64,000 nucleotides of DNA, taken from positions 186,001 to 250,000 of the forward strand of contig JAQSDV010000007.1 of the NCBI GenBank assembly GCA_029945425.1, read 5' to 3'. How positions within the stretch are numbered: position 1 is the stretch's first letter; the number at the start of each line of letters is the position of its first letter. The notes below the pieces were generated by a model. It did no database searches. It was not told where the DNA came from and was given only the letters and a program-made list of their open reading frames with translations. Of the stretch, positions 39,604-49,281 are shown one piece after another. Source of the stretch: a bacterium. GTDB taxonomy: Bacteria; Pseudomonadota; Alphaproteobacteria; Micavibrionales; UBA2020. The translations under genes and the position numbers were made by a program.

Positions 39604-40125
39604 TCAGTGTTTCATCTTAAAAACGGCGGGCTTCGGCGCTTTTGTGGGTTTTTCGGTGCGGACGCCGTGTTTTTCGATATGGGCGTTGAAGGCGCGGCGG
39701 CGGCTGAAATCGGGGTCCTGTTCCTCGAAACGTTCCTGAATGCGGGCAGCGGTTTCAGGCTTGAAATTCCCCTGCGAAAGTTCATAGGGCGTTTTACCCG
39801 CCTCGTTCGCTTGCGCGAAATTCGCGCCCAGCGCCAGCATCACACCCATGCTTTTTTCGTTGCCGCCGCGGGCGACCATATGCGCGGCAGTGTCGCCGCG
39901 ATTGTCTTTCTGGTTGATGACTGCGCCGTTGTTCAGCATCGCCTTCATCACGTCCTGGTTTCCGGTGGCGACCGCCAGCATCAGCGGCGTCTGGCCGCGC
40001 GCGTTCTGCTGCGAAAGGTCGGCATGCTGGATGAGGAATTTGATCTGGTCGAAATCCGGCCGCTGCTTGCCGAATTCGGCAATCAGGTCCTGTCCGTATT
40101 GTGCGGCTTGCGGATTGGTGGTCAT
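39604..40125 (-). CDS. Ankyrin-repeat protein
   Basis: 173 aa; NARGQTPLMLAVATGNQDVMKAMLNNGAVINQKDNRGDTAAHMVARGGNEKSMGVML. Confidence 0.85.
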   Translation of the reverse strand: MTTNPQAAQYGQDLIAEFGKQRPDFDQIKFLIQHADLSQQNARGQTPLMLAVATGNQDVMKAMLNNGAVINQKDNRGDTAAHMVARGGNEKSMGVMLALGANFAQANEAGKTPYELSQGNFKPETAARIQERFEEQDPDFSRRRAFNAHIEKHGVRTEKPTKAPKPAVFKMKH

Positions 40126-40317
40126 GGTTTCGATACTCGTTTCTCGGTTATATCCATTCTATCTTACCGGGAATTATGTCAATCGTCCGGTCTTTTCTTC
40201 CTTTATTCACTCTGTCCAATAACCGTTTATCCCCTTAAACATAACACAATAATGCGTAAAACGCAACTATTGAATGATAGCGAATTGATTCTACAGGTGA
40301 ATAACGATGCGGCGGGA

Positions 40318-40959
40318 TCAGGCCGTATGCAGCTGGAATTCCACGCGGCCGAATTCGGCCTGCGATGTCCATGACAGTTTCAGGTCGAAGACTTGCGCGA
40401 ACTTGCCCGTCACATAGGCATGCACCGAACGCGGGTCGAGATCATCGGCGGGGGTTTCACCGCGCAGCGCCGCTTCGGCCCCTTCGCGGAAGCCCGGGTT
40501 CTTGCCGGTCACCATGATCTTGAGGCCCTTGTTGCCTTCGAGCGAGGTAACGGAAATCTTGCCTTCGCCATGGTTGCACTCTTCGGCAAGCACCAGCAGG
40601 TTCAGCAGCACTTTAAAAAATCCGCGCGGCGGCATGGAATATTTGACGCCCAGATCGGGTTCAAACTCCGCCTGAATGCGGCCGGATTTCAAAAGGTCGG
40701 AGAACACGTCGCGGATATCCTTGAAGCCGACATTCTTGTCGGTGCCCGCCGCGCCGTAGGACAAACGGAACGCCTTCAGGCGGATGGAGGCCTGCAGCGC
40801 GCTGTCGGCGATCAGCTTCATCGCTTCTTCGCCCGCGTCATCGCCCAGTTCCTGCATCAGCTCGACGCCGTTGCTGACCGCGCCCACGGGGCTGACCAGA
40901 TCGTGGCAGATGCGCGATGCGATCAATTCCATCACGCGCGGGCTCAGCAGGACATCCAT
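40318..40959 (-). CDS. chpT: Histidine phosphotransferase ChpT
   Basis: 213 aa; MELIASRICHDLVSPVGAVSNGVELMQE (HDLxSPxGA) as in Caulobacter ChpT. Confidence 0.88.
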   Translation of the reverse strand: MDVLLSPRVMELIASRICHDLVSPVGAVSNGVELMQELGDDAGEEAMKLIADSALQASIRLKAFRLSYGAAGTDKNVGFKDIRDVFSDLLKSGRIQAEFEPDLGVKYSMPPRGFFKVLLNLLVLAEECNHGEGKISVTSLEGNKGLKIMVTGKNPGFREGAEAALRGETPADDLDPRSVHAYVTGKFAQVFDLKLSWTSQAEFGRVEFQLHTA

Positions 40960-40983
40960 GATATTCCCCTTGGTTTTAAAAAA

Positions 40984-42393
40984 TTAGAACGGCGATCCGA
41001 TACCGCTTTGTTTCAACTGGTCGATCAGCTGGTTTTTCAACCGCTCCAGACCTTCGGCATTAAAGCCTTCGGCGCGGATGGTCAGCGCGTCTTCGGTGTT
41101 CGACGGGCGCATCAGCCACCAGCCGTCGGGCGTTGTGACGCGCACGCCGTCGATATCGATGATTTCGATGTCCTTCGCCGCTTCCTGTTTCAGGCGCGCC
41201 TTGATTTCGGGCGCGATGTCGAATTTACGTTCCGCCGGAACGTGGAAACGGATTTCGGGGGTATTCTGCATTTTCGGCAGATGCGCGGTCAGCTCCGACA
41301 GCGACTTGCCCGAATGGCTGAGGATGTTGAGCAACCGCACGGCGTCATAGATCGCATCGTCAAAGCCGTAATATTTATCGGCAAAGCAGATATGGCCCGC
41401 CAGTTCACCCGCCAGCGGCGCGTTCAATTCGCGCATCTTTTGCTTGATCAGCGAATGGCCGGTGATCCACATGACGGGTTTGCCGCCAAGGCGTGCGATT
41501 TCATCGAACAGCACGCGGCTGCATTTCACGTCGGCGATAATATACGCGCCGGGATGGGTTTTCAGCACTTCCTGCGCATAGACCGCCATCAGCAGATCCG
41601 CCCACAAAATGCTGCCATCGCCATCGACCGCGCCGATACGGTCGGCATCGCCGTCAAAGCCGATGCCCACATCGGCCTTCACGTCTTTCACCAGCTTTTG
41701 CAGGTCAACGAGGTTTTTGGCGACCGTCGGGTCGGGATGGTGGTTGGGGAAGGTGCCGTCGATTTCATCGTAAATCAACGTATGCTTGCCGGGCAGTTTC
41801 TTGACCATGCGGCGCAGGATTTCGCCCGCCGCGCCATTGCCGTTATCCCATGCAACGTTCAGGTCTTTCGGGCCGTCATAGGCCGCGACCAAACGATCGA
41901 CATAGATGTCCTGAATATCGATTTCGGTGACAGTGCCCTGGCCTGCGTCGAAATCGCCTGCAGCCACCATCTTGCCAAGCTTCTGGATGTCCGCACCGAA
42001 GAACGACTGGTCTTTGAACGTCATCTTGATGCCGTTATACGACAGCGGGCTGTGGGAGCCGGTGATCTGGATCGCCGCATCAAGGCCGCGCGACTTCATC
42101 GTGAAATAGGCCATCGGCGTGGGGCCAAGGCCAATCGCCTCGACCGTCAACCCGCAATCCATCAAGCCGCGAATGGCGTTCTCGGCAAATTCGGGGGAGC
42201 TTTCGCGGCCGTCATAGCCCACGGCAATCGTCGTGCCGCCTTTGCGTTTCAGGATGGTGCCAAAGCCGCGGCCGATGAAATAGCAGTCGTCCGCCTTCAA
42301 CGTATTGCCCACCGTGCCGCGGATATCGTATTCGCGCAGAATGCTCTGGTCGAAGATATGTGTGGCGGCGAAGGTTTTCTTGGCTGTCTGCAT
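40984..42393 (-). CDS. Phosphomannomutase/phosphoglucomutase
   Basis: ORF to 42462, start likely 42393; ILREYDIRGTVGN, TGSHSPLSYNGIKM active-site loop, GIGFDGDADRIGAVD metal-binding loop. Confidence 0.93.
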   Translation of the reverse strand: MQTAKKTFAATHIFDQSILREYDIRGTVGNTLKADDCYFIGRGFGTILKRKGGTTIAVGYDGRESSPEFAENAIRGLMDCGLTVEAIGLGPTPMAYFTMKSRGLDAAIQITGSHSPLSYNGIKMTFKDQSFFGADIQKLGKMVAAGDFDAGQGTVTEIDIQDIYVDRLVAAYDGPKDLNVAWDNGNGAAGEILRRMVKKLPGKHTLIYDEIDGTFPNHHPDPTVAKNLVDLQKLVKDVKADVGIGFDGDADRIGAVDGDGSILWADLLMAVYAQEVLKTHPGAYIIADVKCSRVLFDEIARLGGKPVMWITGHSLIKQKMRELNAPLAGELAGHICFADKYYGFDDAIYDAVRLLNILSHSGKSLSELTAHLPKMQNTPEIRFHVPAERKFDIAPEIKARLKQEAAKDIEIIDIDGVRVTTPDGWWLMRPSNTEDALTIRAEGFNAEGLERLKNQLIDQLKQSGIGSPF

Positions 42394-42515
42394 GGGCGAT
42401 ATTCCGGAAAATGATGAGATTATAGTGTCATTAGTTTTATCCCACCCCACCCGTTCGGGCAAGCAAACGCCTGCCCTGCAGTTTTCATATTGCCAAGGTA
42501 TATTATTTCACTATA

Positions 42516-43103
42516 GTGGAACCCCTTAACCAGATTCTAATGGATGCCATGAAGCGTTTGCCCCGCGAAAAAATCAGCGAAGAATTCAACGCCGCAAAGG
42601 GCGAGTTCGCAAGCTATGGCGCGAAATCGGGCTTCGACCTCGCGCTGCAAAATATCAGCACCGCGATCGGTGAATTGAAGGAAGCGGGCATCGATGTTTC
42701 GCTGGAAATTTTCGGCGATGCATCGGAACAGGCGTTTGATTTGTTCCCCACCACCAGCGTCACCGTGCCAATCAGCGGCGTGCTGCGTATCGGCCCGATC
42801 CAACGCCTGTTTGCGCTGGCCACCAAATCCGACAGCAAGAACGTGATGATTATCGGGTTGTCGAATTACGATATCCGCTTTAACGGGCCGGATGCGAAAC
42901 TGGCGGATGGCGAAATTTCCGGCAAGGTGCGGGGTCTCAATTTCGACCTGAAAAAAGACCCCGAAGCCTTGGTGAAATTCCAGCAGGAAATCATCAACCA
43001 CGCCGCAAGAAATGCCGTCGTGAACGACAATGACGCGGCGCAGGTGTTCGACAGCGCGGCTGCCTTGCGCAAATCCACGCTTATCCGTCCGAAGGCTCCA
43101 TGA
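42516..43103 (+). CDS. Conserved hypothetical protein
   Basis: 195 aa; 4-bp overlap with the downstream methyltransferase gene. Confidence 0.65.
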   Translation: MEPLNQILMDAMKRLPREKISEEFNAAKGEFASYGAKSGFDLALQNISTAIGELKEAGIDVSLEIFGDASEQAFDLFPTTSVTVPISGVLRIGPIQRLFALATKSDSKNVMIIGLSNYDIRFNGPDAKLADGEISGKVRGLNFDLKKDPEALVKFQQEIINHAARNAVVNDNDAAQVFDSAAALRKSTLIRPKAP

Positions 43104-44011
43104 GCGATTTTGCAGCCTATCTGGCGCCCGAAGGTTTCGTCCATGAACTGGTGGCGGAGCTGGGCGACGATGTGCAGGATGTGCATGAACGCCTCGTCAT
43201 TTCCAAGGCACCTGCGCGCCGCGTGATCTGGGCGGAAAACAGCTGGCTGAACCCGCAATGGATTGAAATATCCTCCATCGGCGACGCCGCGAAGAAATTA
43301 AAAGCATTACAGCGCAACTGGTGGAATTACGGTTTCGATTTCCACCGCCGCAGCGGACTCATCACCGAAAAACTGCCGCATGTGGGCGGCAAGCCGCTGA
43401 AATTCGGGCAGCCGCTGATTACAGCACCATTAGGGTCATGGACGCTGGTGAAGGAAAACCTGCTCCTCGCCTCGGCTTCCTGTTCCGAACCCGTGCCGAA
43501 CGGCGCGTATAAATTCGACGAAGACAGGGGGGAGCCGCCCAACCGCGCCTACCTGAAATTGTGGGAAGCCCTGACCCGTTGCGGCAGGATGCCGAAAAAC
43601 GGCGAGACCTGCATCGATTTCGGCTCCGCCCCCGGCGGCTGGACATGGGTTCTGCACGCGCTGGGCGCGAATGTCATCAGCGTCGACAAGGCACCCCTCG
43701 CCCCGAACATCGCGAAGCTGCCCCGCGTGAAATACATGGAGCAAAGCGCGTTTTCGATTGCACCGAAGGATGTCGGCCCCGTTGACTGGCTGTTTTCCGA
43801 TGTCATCTGCTACCCCGAACGCCTCTTCCGCCTTGTGAGCGAGTGGCGCGAGCAGGGTTTTGCGCGCAACTTTGTAACTACGATTAAATTACAAGGGGAT
43901 ACCGACTTCAAGGCCATCCAGCCCTTCCTTGACATCGAGGGGTCGTATGCTATCCATTTATATCATAACAAGCATGAAATAACCTGGTTCAGTCTGGAGA
44001 AACCCGTATGA
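43100..44011 (+). CDS. RlmM-like 23S rRNA 2'-O-ribose methyltransferase (FtsJ/RrmJ fold)
   Basis: 303 aa; CIDFGSAPGGWTWVLHALGANVISVDKAPL, DWLFSDVICYPERL. Confidence 0.85.
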   Translation: MSDFAAYLAPEGFVHELVAELGDDVQDVHERLVISKAPARRVIWAENSWLNPQWIEISSIGDAAKKLKALQRNWWNYGFDFHRRSGLITEKLPHVGGKPLKFGQPLITAPLGSWTLVKENLLLASASCSEPVPNGAYKFDEDRGEPPNRAYLKLWEALTRCGRMPKNGETCIDFGSAPGGWTWVLHALGANVISVDKAPLAPNIAKLPRVKYMEQSAFSIAPKDVGPVDWLFSDVICYPERLFRLVSEWREQGFARNFVTTIKLQGDTDFKAIQPFLDIEGSYAIHLYHNKHEITWFSLEKPV

Positions 44012-46086
44012 GCTATAAAGGCGACGAGCACCTGAAATCCCTCCTCTCGGCCTCCGGCGAAAAACGCTCGGTCGAGGAAGTGAAGGAAACGCTGCGCGGT
44101 ATCAACGCCGCGCCCGCCGACCTTGGCGAACCGCAACGCTGGGCGCGCCTGTTCCAGACCAACGACAATGCCGAAACCGTGCAGCAGCTGGCCGCGCTGA
44201 AAGAAAACCTCGCCGCGAACCAGAACAATGTGCAGCAGGATAAACTGGCCGACCTGCGCGCCGAAATGGCAAAGCGCGGCGTCGATGGTTTCTACATTCC
44301 CCGCGCCGATGAATTTCAGGGCGAATATGTGCCCGCCCGCGCCGAACGCCTGGCATGGATCACGGAATTCACCGGTTCCGCCGGTTACGCGGTCGTGCTG
44401 AACGACAAGGCCGGTTTCTTTACCGATGGCCGCTACACGCTGCAATCCCGCGCGCAGGTGGACGACAAATCGTTCCAGATCTGCAACGTATCCGAAAATC
44501 AGGCGCCCATCCCGACCATGACGCCGGTTGAATGGATTGAAAAGAATTTGCCCGCGGGCGCGCGCTTCGGCGTTGATCCCTGGGTACATACGCCCAACGA
44601 TTTGAAACGCATCAAGGATGCGGTTGAAAAGGCAGGCGGCGCGCTGGTGCTGCTGCAGGACAACCCGCTGGACGCGGCATGGAAAGACCAGCCGCCCGCG
44701 CCGCTTGCCCCTGTCGTGCCGCAACCGCTGCAATATGCAGGCAAGACATCGGACGACAAGCGCGACGACCTCGCACACGCACTCGCCGCCAAGGGCGCGG
44801 ATGCGATCGCGGTCGCGCTGCCCGAAGAAGTTGCATGGCTTCTCAACATCCGTGGCGGCGACGTGCCCTGCACGCCGTTCGCCCTTTCCTATGCCATCGC
44901 GCATAAGGACGGATCCGTTGACTGGTATATCGACAGCCGCAAGGTGACCGAGGAAACGAAGGCATGGGTGGGCGCCGATGTGCGCCTGCACGACCTTGCG
45001 GAATTCGCGGGCGGCATCGAGGCCTTGGCGAAACAGGGTAAGAAGGTCTGGGTTGATCCCGGCTCCTCCCCCGCCAAGGTCGAAGACATCATCAAAACGG
45101 CGGGCGGCACCATGATTGCCGAGAAAAGCCCGATCCAATTGATGAAGGCGAAAAAGAACGCGGTGGAGATTCAAGGCACGATCGACGCGCATATCCGCGA
45201 CGGCGTGGCGGTCACGCGGTTCCTGTCCTCCATCTGCGGTCAGGGTCAGGCGGCGAAGTATGACGAGCTGACGGCATCCGACCTGCTGCAATCCTTCCGC
45301 GAGGAGGGCAAAAACTTCCGCGGCCTCAGCTTCGACACCATTTCCGGTGCGGGCGGCAACGGCGCGATTGTGCATTACAGGTCGTCGCCCGAAACGAACA
45401 AGCCGCTGATCGCAGGGCCGATCTATCTGGTCGATAGCGGCGCGCAATATCTGGACGGCACGACCGACATCACCCGCACCGTCGCGGTCGATAACGTGAC
45501 GGCGGAGATGAAGGAACACAATACCCGCGTGTTGAAAGGCCATATTCAGGTCGCCATGTCCGTCTTCCCCGAAGGCACTGTCGGCAAGGTGCTGGACGAC
45601 AAGGCGCGTGCCGCGCTGAAGGAAGTCGGCCTCGATTACGCGCATGGCACCGGCCACGGCGTGGGCAGCTATCTTTCCGTGCATGAAGGCCCGGCCGGCA
45701 TTTCACCGCGCTCCACCACCGTACCGTTTGAAGCCGGCATGATTGTTTCCAACGAACCCGGTTTTTACAAGGAAGGCGCATACGGCATCCGTATCGAAAA
45801 CCTTGTGACCGTGATCGACACCGGCAAAACGGATGCGGATGGCAAGAAACTGCTGGGCTTCAAGACGCTCACCATGGCGCCCATCGACACCAACCTTGTC
45901 GAACCCGCCCTGCTGACGCCCGAAGAACTGAAATGGCTGAACGACTACCACACGGAAGTCCGCAACACGCTGAAGCCGCTGCTGGATAAAGTCGACCCGA
46001 AAGCCGCCGAATTCCTCGTGAAAGCAACCCAGCCGATCAGCAAAGGCAACGGCCCGTCACCGAAGCTGCAGAATTTCTGTTTGTAA
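44008..46086 (+). CDS. Xaa-Pro aminopeptidase (M24 family)
   Basis: 692 aa; DSGAQYLDGTTDITRT, HGTGHGVGSYLSVHEGP, SNEPGFYKEGAYGIRIENL metal ligands. Confidence 0.93.
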   Translation: MSYKGDEHLKSLLSASGEKRSVEEVKETLRGINAAPADLGEPQRWARLFQTNDNAETVQQLAALKENLAANQNNVQQDKLADLRAEMAKRGVDGFYIPRADEFQGEYVPARAERLAWITEFTGSAGYAVVLNDKAGFFTDGRYTLQSRAQVDDKSFQICNVSENQAPIPTMTPVEWIEKNLPAGARFGVDPWVHTPNDLKRIKDAVEKAGGALVLLQDNPLDAAWKDQPPAPLAPVVPQPLQYAGKTSDDKRDDLAHALAAKGADAIAVALPEEVAWLLNIRGGDVPCTPFALSYAIAHKDGSVDWYIDSRKVTEETKAWVGADVRLHDLAEFAGGIEALAKQGKKVWVDPGSSPAKVEDIIKTAGGTMIAEKSPIQLMKAKKNAVEIQGTIDAHIRDGVAVTRFLSSICGQGQAAKYDELTASDLLQSFREEGKNFRGLSFDTISGAGGNGAIVHYRSSPETNKPLIAGPIYLVDSGAQYLDGTTDITRTVAVDNVTAEMKEHNTRVLKGHIQVAMSVFPEGTVGKVLDDKARAALKEVGLDYAHGTGHGVGSYLSVHEGPAGISPRSTTVPFEAGMIVSNEPGFYKEGAYGIRIENLVTVIDTGKTDADGKKLLGFKTLTMAPIDTNLVEPALLTPEELKWLNDYHTEVRNTLKPLLDKVDPKAAEFLVKATQPISKGNGPSPKLQNFCL

Positions 46087-46099
46087 TTTTGGTTGTTCA

Positions 46100-46441
46100 A
46101 TGCGCGTTTTGCAGCATGTCGCTTTCGCGTCTGTTCTGTTTATGTCGACAGAAGCGGCAGCATTTTCTTGCAGGTCACCGCTATATATTTTTCAACAAGG
46201 TATCAAGAATAGCAGCCTAATTTTGCTCCAAATGGATATTGTGCTACTTGCGATTGCTATGTTGGTTACATGGCGGCACATATCCAAACTTAAGAAAAGC
46301 AGCAAGAAACCTTTTCTAAAACAGCCGCGAAAGCAATTAGCCAAAGCCTTTGCCATCTTCGCGTCGATAAACCTTCTTCCAATTGCACATCTGATTTTTG
46401 TGAATATCAAGATTCAGGCTTGCCCGATTATGGGCTATTGA
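46100..46441 (+). CDS. Small hypothetical membrane protein
   Basis: 113 aa; N-terminal hydrophobic/signal-like segment and two further hydrophobic stretches; visibly more AT-rich than neighbours. Confidence 0.5.
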   Translation: MRVLQHVAFASVLFMSTEAAAFSCRSPLYIFQQGIKNSSLILLQMDIVLLAIAMLVTWRHISKLKKSSKKPFLKQPRKQLAKAFAIFASINLLPIAHLIFVNIKIQACPIMGY

Positions 46442-46453
46442 CATTCGCTTCTT

Positions 46454-46492
46454 CCCTCTCCCGTCCTTGCGGGGGAGGGTCAGGGTGGGGGT
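46454..46492 (+). repeat. Intergenic palindromic repeat, copy A
   Basis: ccctctcccgtccttgcgggggagggtcagggtgggggt. Confidence 0.75.
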
Positions 46493-46530
46493 GCGTGTCT
46501 GCGCGAAAACTGCCGGACGTCCCTCCAGAC

Positions 46531-46574
46531 TCCCCCTCACCCCCCGCCCTCTCCCGCAAGAGCGGTAGAGGGGG
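46531..46574 (-). repeat. Intergenic palindromic repeat, copy B (inverted)
   Basis: ccccctcaccccccgccctctcccgcaagagcggtagaggg; reverse complement resembles copy A. Confidence 0.75.
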
Positions 46575-47148
46575 CAAGGGCCGCGCGGCGATAGACGCAT
46601 AACGCCACAAACGCCGTGTTAATAACGATGGATGACAACGGATAGACAAGCGTTGTCACCGTGAAATTCGTGAGGGCGACAAGTGACAGGCCGAGTTTCA
46701 GGTTGGCGATCATATAGGCGGCGAGGTTTTCCTGATCCGGTTTCGTCCATGATTTGCGCACGGTCGGAAAGAACGCAACGCAGCTGATAATGGATGCCAT
46801 CACGACCGACAGTAACGGATCATCCGTCAGCACCCATGGCACGACCGCAACGAAGGCCGCGACAAGTGACAGCTTGTCACCGCGCGTGATGTTTTTCTCG
46901 CCCCATTTCAGCGCGAGCGCGGCCTGAAACAGGCACGCCGCCGCCGTGATGCCGAGCGCCCATGCGCCGGGGCCGGCATGGTCGGCCAGCTGCCCCAGAA
47001 ACGCGATCAGCGTGACGATGCCCCAGACAAGATGCGTGTACACATGGGGGCGCGTTTCACCGCGCAGGATGGAGGCGATATAGACGCCCGTCCCCCACAA
47101 CCCGATGGCGAAGGCGATGAACCCGATGATTTCGCGGTAATATTCCAT
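46537..47148 (-). CDS. Multi-pass membrane protein; C-terminus runs into palindromic repeat
   Basis: ORF track 46537..47457; true start probably 47148 (MEYYREIIGFIAFAIGLWGTGVYIASILRGETRPHVYTHLVWG), since the upstream extension crosses a terminator; several TM segments. Confidence 0.75.
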   Translation of the reverse strand: MEYYREIIGFIAFAIGLWGTGVYIASILRGETRPHVYTHLVWGIVTLIAFLGQLADHAGPGAWALGITAAACLFQAALALKWGEKNITRGDKLSLVAAFVAVVPWVLTDDPLLSVVMASIISCVAFFPTVRKSWTKPDQENLAAYMIANLKLGLSLVALTNFTVTTLVYPLSSIVINTAFVALCVYRRAALAPSTALAGEGGG

Positions 47149-47193
47149 GCTGCGTGCCCTGTGCTGGTGCCAGCATAGGCCGCATCCGCGCAT

Positions 47194-47232
47194 AAAAAAA
47201 GCCCCCGCCGCGACGGGACGGGGGCTTTTTTC
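47194..47232. terminator. Rho-independent terminator (A/T tracts on both sides)
   Basis: aaaaaaagcccccgccgcgacgggacgggggcttttttc. Confidence 0.85.
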
Positions 47233-47245
47233 AAATTTTCCGCGA

Positions 47246-48004
47246 TCAGCGTTTTTTGAAACGCGCGGTTTTCGGGGCGGACAGCGCGGCATCGGTCGCC
47301 ATGCGCGCCTGTGCGTCCAGCTGCTGCTGGGACATGTTTTCACGCAAACCCAGCATGGCGAAACCGGGGCGGGAGACGGTGAAGCCGTCCACGTCGTCCT
47401 TGTTCGGGTAGAGGAAGCTGCCGGCTTTCGCCTCGAACGCGCCCTCCTTGAAATCAAAGGTCACGTCTTCCGTCAGCACGATGCCTTTCAGGGGCGCTTC
47501 GTCCTTCAGGCGCACGACCAGTTCTTCCTGCGTCGACTTTTTCTGGCCGGCATAATTGAATGCCGCGCCGACTTCGTAATTCGACATGAAAACCGGCAGG
47601 CTGCCGCCGACATCGACCGTGAAACCGTCATGGGGCGCGCGGGTCTGGATAGGCAGGCCGACATCGATCGTGATCTTCGTGCCTTTGGCGACGGCGACCA
47701 TGCCCTTCGCCTCCTCCGCCGTGATGTCTTCGCGCGCAACGGCCAAGGGCAGCGCGCTTGCGGGCAGGGTCTTCGCCTTGAATTCGGCGGCGGTCAGGAA
47801 ATCCTGCGCGCTGTTTTGAAAATCCTGATAGGCGGAGAGTTCATAGCCCGGCGCTTCGACGCTGGTTTCGATCAGGAAACCGCCCGCATTGGCGGTCGTC
47901 GATTCTCCGGTCGCCATGGCGCGCGCGGCATAGACGCGCACATATTCCTTTTCGGAGGCCTGATGGGCGGCGTAATACGCGCCTGCGTCGATCGCTGTGG
48001 TCAT
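47246..48004 (-). CDS. Hypothetical protein
   Basis: 252 aa, followed by a strong terminator; no recognised domain. Confidence 0.75.
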   Translation of the reverse strand: MTTAIDAGAYYAAHQASEKEYVRVYAARAMATGESTTANAGGFLIETSVEAPGYELSAYQDFQNSAQDFLTAAEFKAKTLPASALPLAVAREDITAEEAKGMVAVAKGTKITIDVGLPIQTRAPHDGFTVDVGGSLPVFMSNYEVGAAFNYAGQKKSTQEELVVRLKDEAPLKGIVLTEDVTFDFKEGAFEAKAGSFLYPNKDDVDGFTVSRPGFAMLGLRENMSQQQLDAQARMATDAALSAPKTARFKKR

Positions 48005-48167
48005 GGTGAAAATACCTTTTTATGGTTAAAAACAGGCGCAAACCCTATCAGCCGTCCTGCCCCTCGTCAAGTTATGAAAAGCATATTTTTCCCGATTACG
48101 CCTTGTCATAGTAACCCCTATTTTCTATAGTTCTCCCTGTTCCCAGATTTAACCATGCAGGACGGCA

Positions 48168-49280
48168 ATGCCCCTGATGCACACCAATAACGGATTCCTG
48201 AAGGCCGCGATGCGCGGCGATATGGATGTGCTCAAAAGCTATCTGCGCGGCAAGCATGCGGCCGAATACCTGAAGGTGACCGACCGCGGGGGTTATACCG
48301 CGCTGCATCTGGCCGCGAAGGCGGGCAAGCTCGACGTGATCGACGCGCTGGTTGGCGCGGGCGCGGATATCGACGGCACTGCCGGCACCAACTACACCCC
48401 GCTCGCCATCGCCGTGCTGAACGGCCGCACCGATGCGCTGCGCAGGTTGCTACAGCGCGGCGCGGATGTGAATGCGGATGTGCTGGACGGATCCTCCGCG
48501 CTGGCGCTCGCGGCATCACGCAGCAGCCCGACGGCGGTCGCCTATCTGCTGGAGGCGAAGGCCGATCCCGACCGGAGCCAGCCGCTGATGCAGGCCCTGT
48601 CGCACGACCGCACCGAAATCGCCAAGATGCTGATCAACGCAGGCGCGAAGATCAACATCTGGGATGAGCAGAAACGCGCGCCCCTGCATTACGCCGCCAT
48701 CCATACGTCGCAGGACGTGGCGACGCTGCTGCTGGATAAGGGCGCGGATATCGACCTGCGCGACCAGGCGAACGGCTTCACCCCGCTGCACTGGGCGATC
48801 CATTACGGGCGTCACCAGATGGTGGAATACCTGCTGGAAAAAGGCGCGAACACGGAAATAAAAAACAACAACGGCCATACCGCGCTGCAGGCGGCGCGCG
48901 CGGGCCGCAACGATGTCATCATCGGCATGCTGGCGGCGCTCGAAAAACCCGTGCGCCCCGGCTACGACCTGCCGGACACGGCGGAGACTGCCACCGAAAC
49001 ATGGCTGCCCATGGGCGGCGGAAAAATCGCGTTTGTCGGCGTCTATCCGGCGCTGGAGCGCAAGCTGACCGAGATTTTCAATTTCGAGAGCCGCGAGCGC
49101 ATCGTGATATCCGAAAACCTGCGTACCGATGTTGAAAACATGGCCGCGCCGCAAAGCTTTGACACGCTCGAGGAAGCGACATTGCAAAAAGCGGCTGCCG
49201 CCTATCGCAATGCCGGCGGCGCGCTCGATGAAACGCAGCTGACGAAGCGCAACCTGAACAAACAAGCGAGGCTGCCGTAA
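48168..49280 (+). CDS. Ankyrin-repeat protein with conserved C-terminal domain (1 of 3)
   Basis: 370 aa; multiple ANK repeats; C-terminal LTEIFNFESRERIVISENLRTDVENMAAPQSFDTLEEATLQKA. Confidence 0.88.
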   Translation: MPLMHTNNGFLKAAMRGDMDVLKSYLRGKHAAEYLKVTDRGGYTALHLAAKAGKLDVIDALVGAGADIDGTAGTNYTPLAIAVLNGRTDALRRLLQRGADVNADVLDGSSALALAASRSSPTAVAYLLEAKADPDRSQPLMQALSHDRTEIAKMLINAGAKINIWDEQKRAPLHYAAIHTSQDVATLLLDKGADIDLRDQANGFTPLHWAIHYGRHQMVEYLLEKGANTEIKNNNGHTALQAARAGRNDVIIGMLAALEKPVRPGYDLPDTAETATETWLPMGGGKIAFVGVYPALERKLTEIFNFESRERIVISENLRTDVENMAAPQSFDTLEEATLQKAAAAYRNAGGALDETQLTKRNLNKQARLP

Positions 49281-49281
49281 C

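Noticed and set aside
40393-42414. 673-aa plus-strand ORF over chpT and phosphomannomutase
   Set aside because: Antisense to two well-supported genes; no recognisable domains.
43963-45684. 573-aa minus-strand ORF over the aminopeptidase gene
   Set aside because: Antisense to a clear M24 peptidase; typical GC-rich mirror ORF.
47149-47457. N-terminal extension of the 306-aa minus-strand ORF
   Set aside because: Would cross a strong terminator and overlap the end of the neighbouring gene; composition is non-coding-like; MEYYREIIG at 47148 is the better start.
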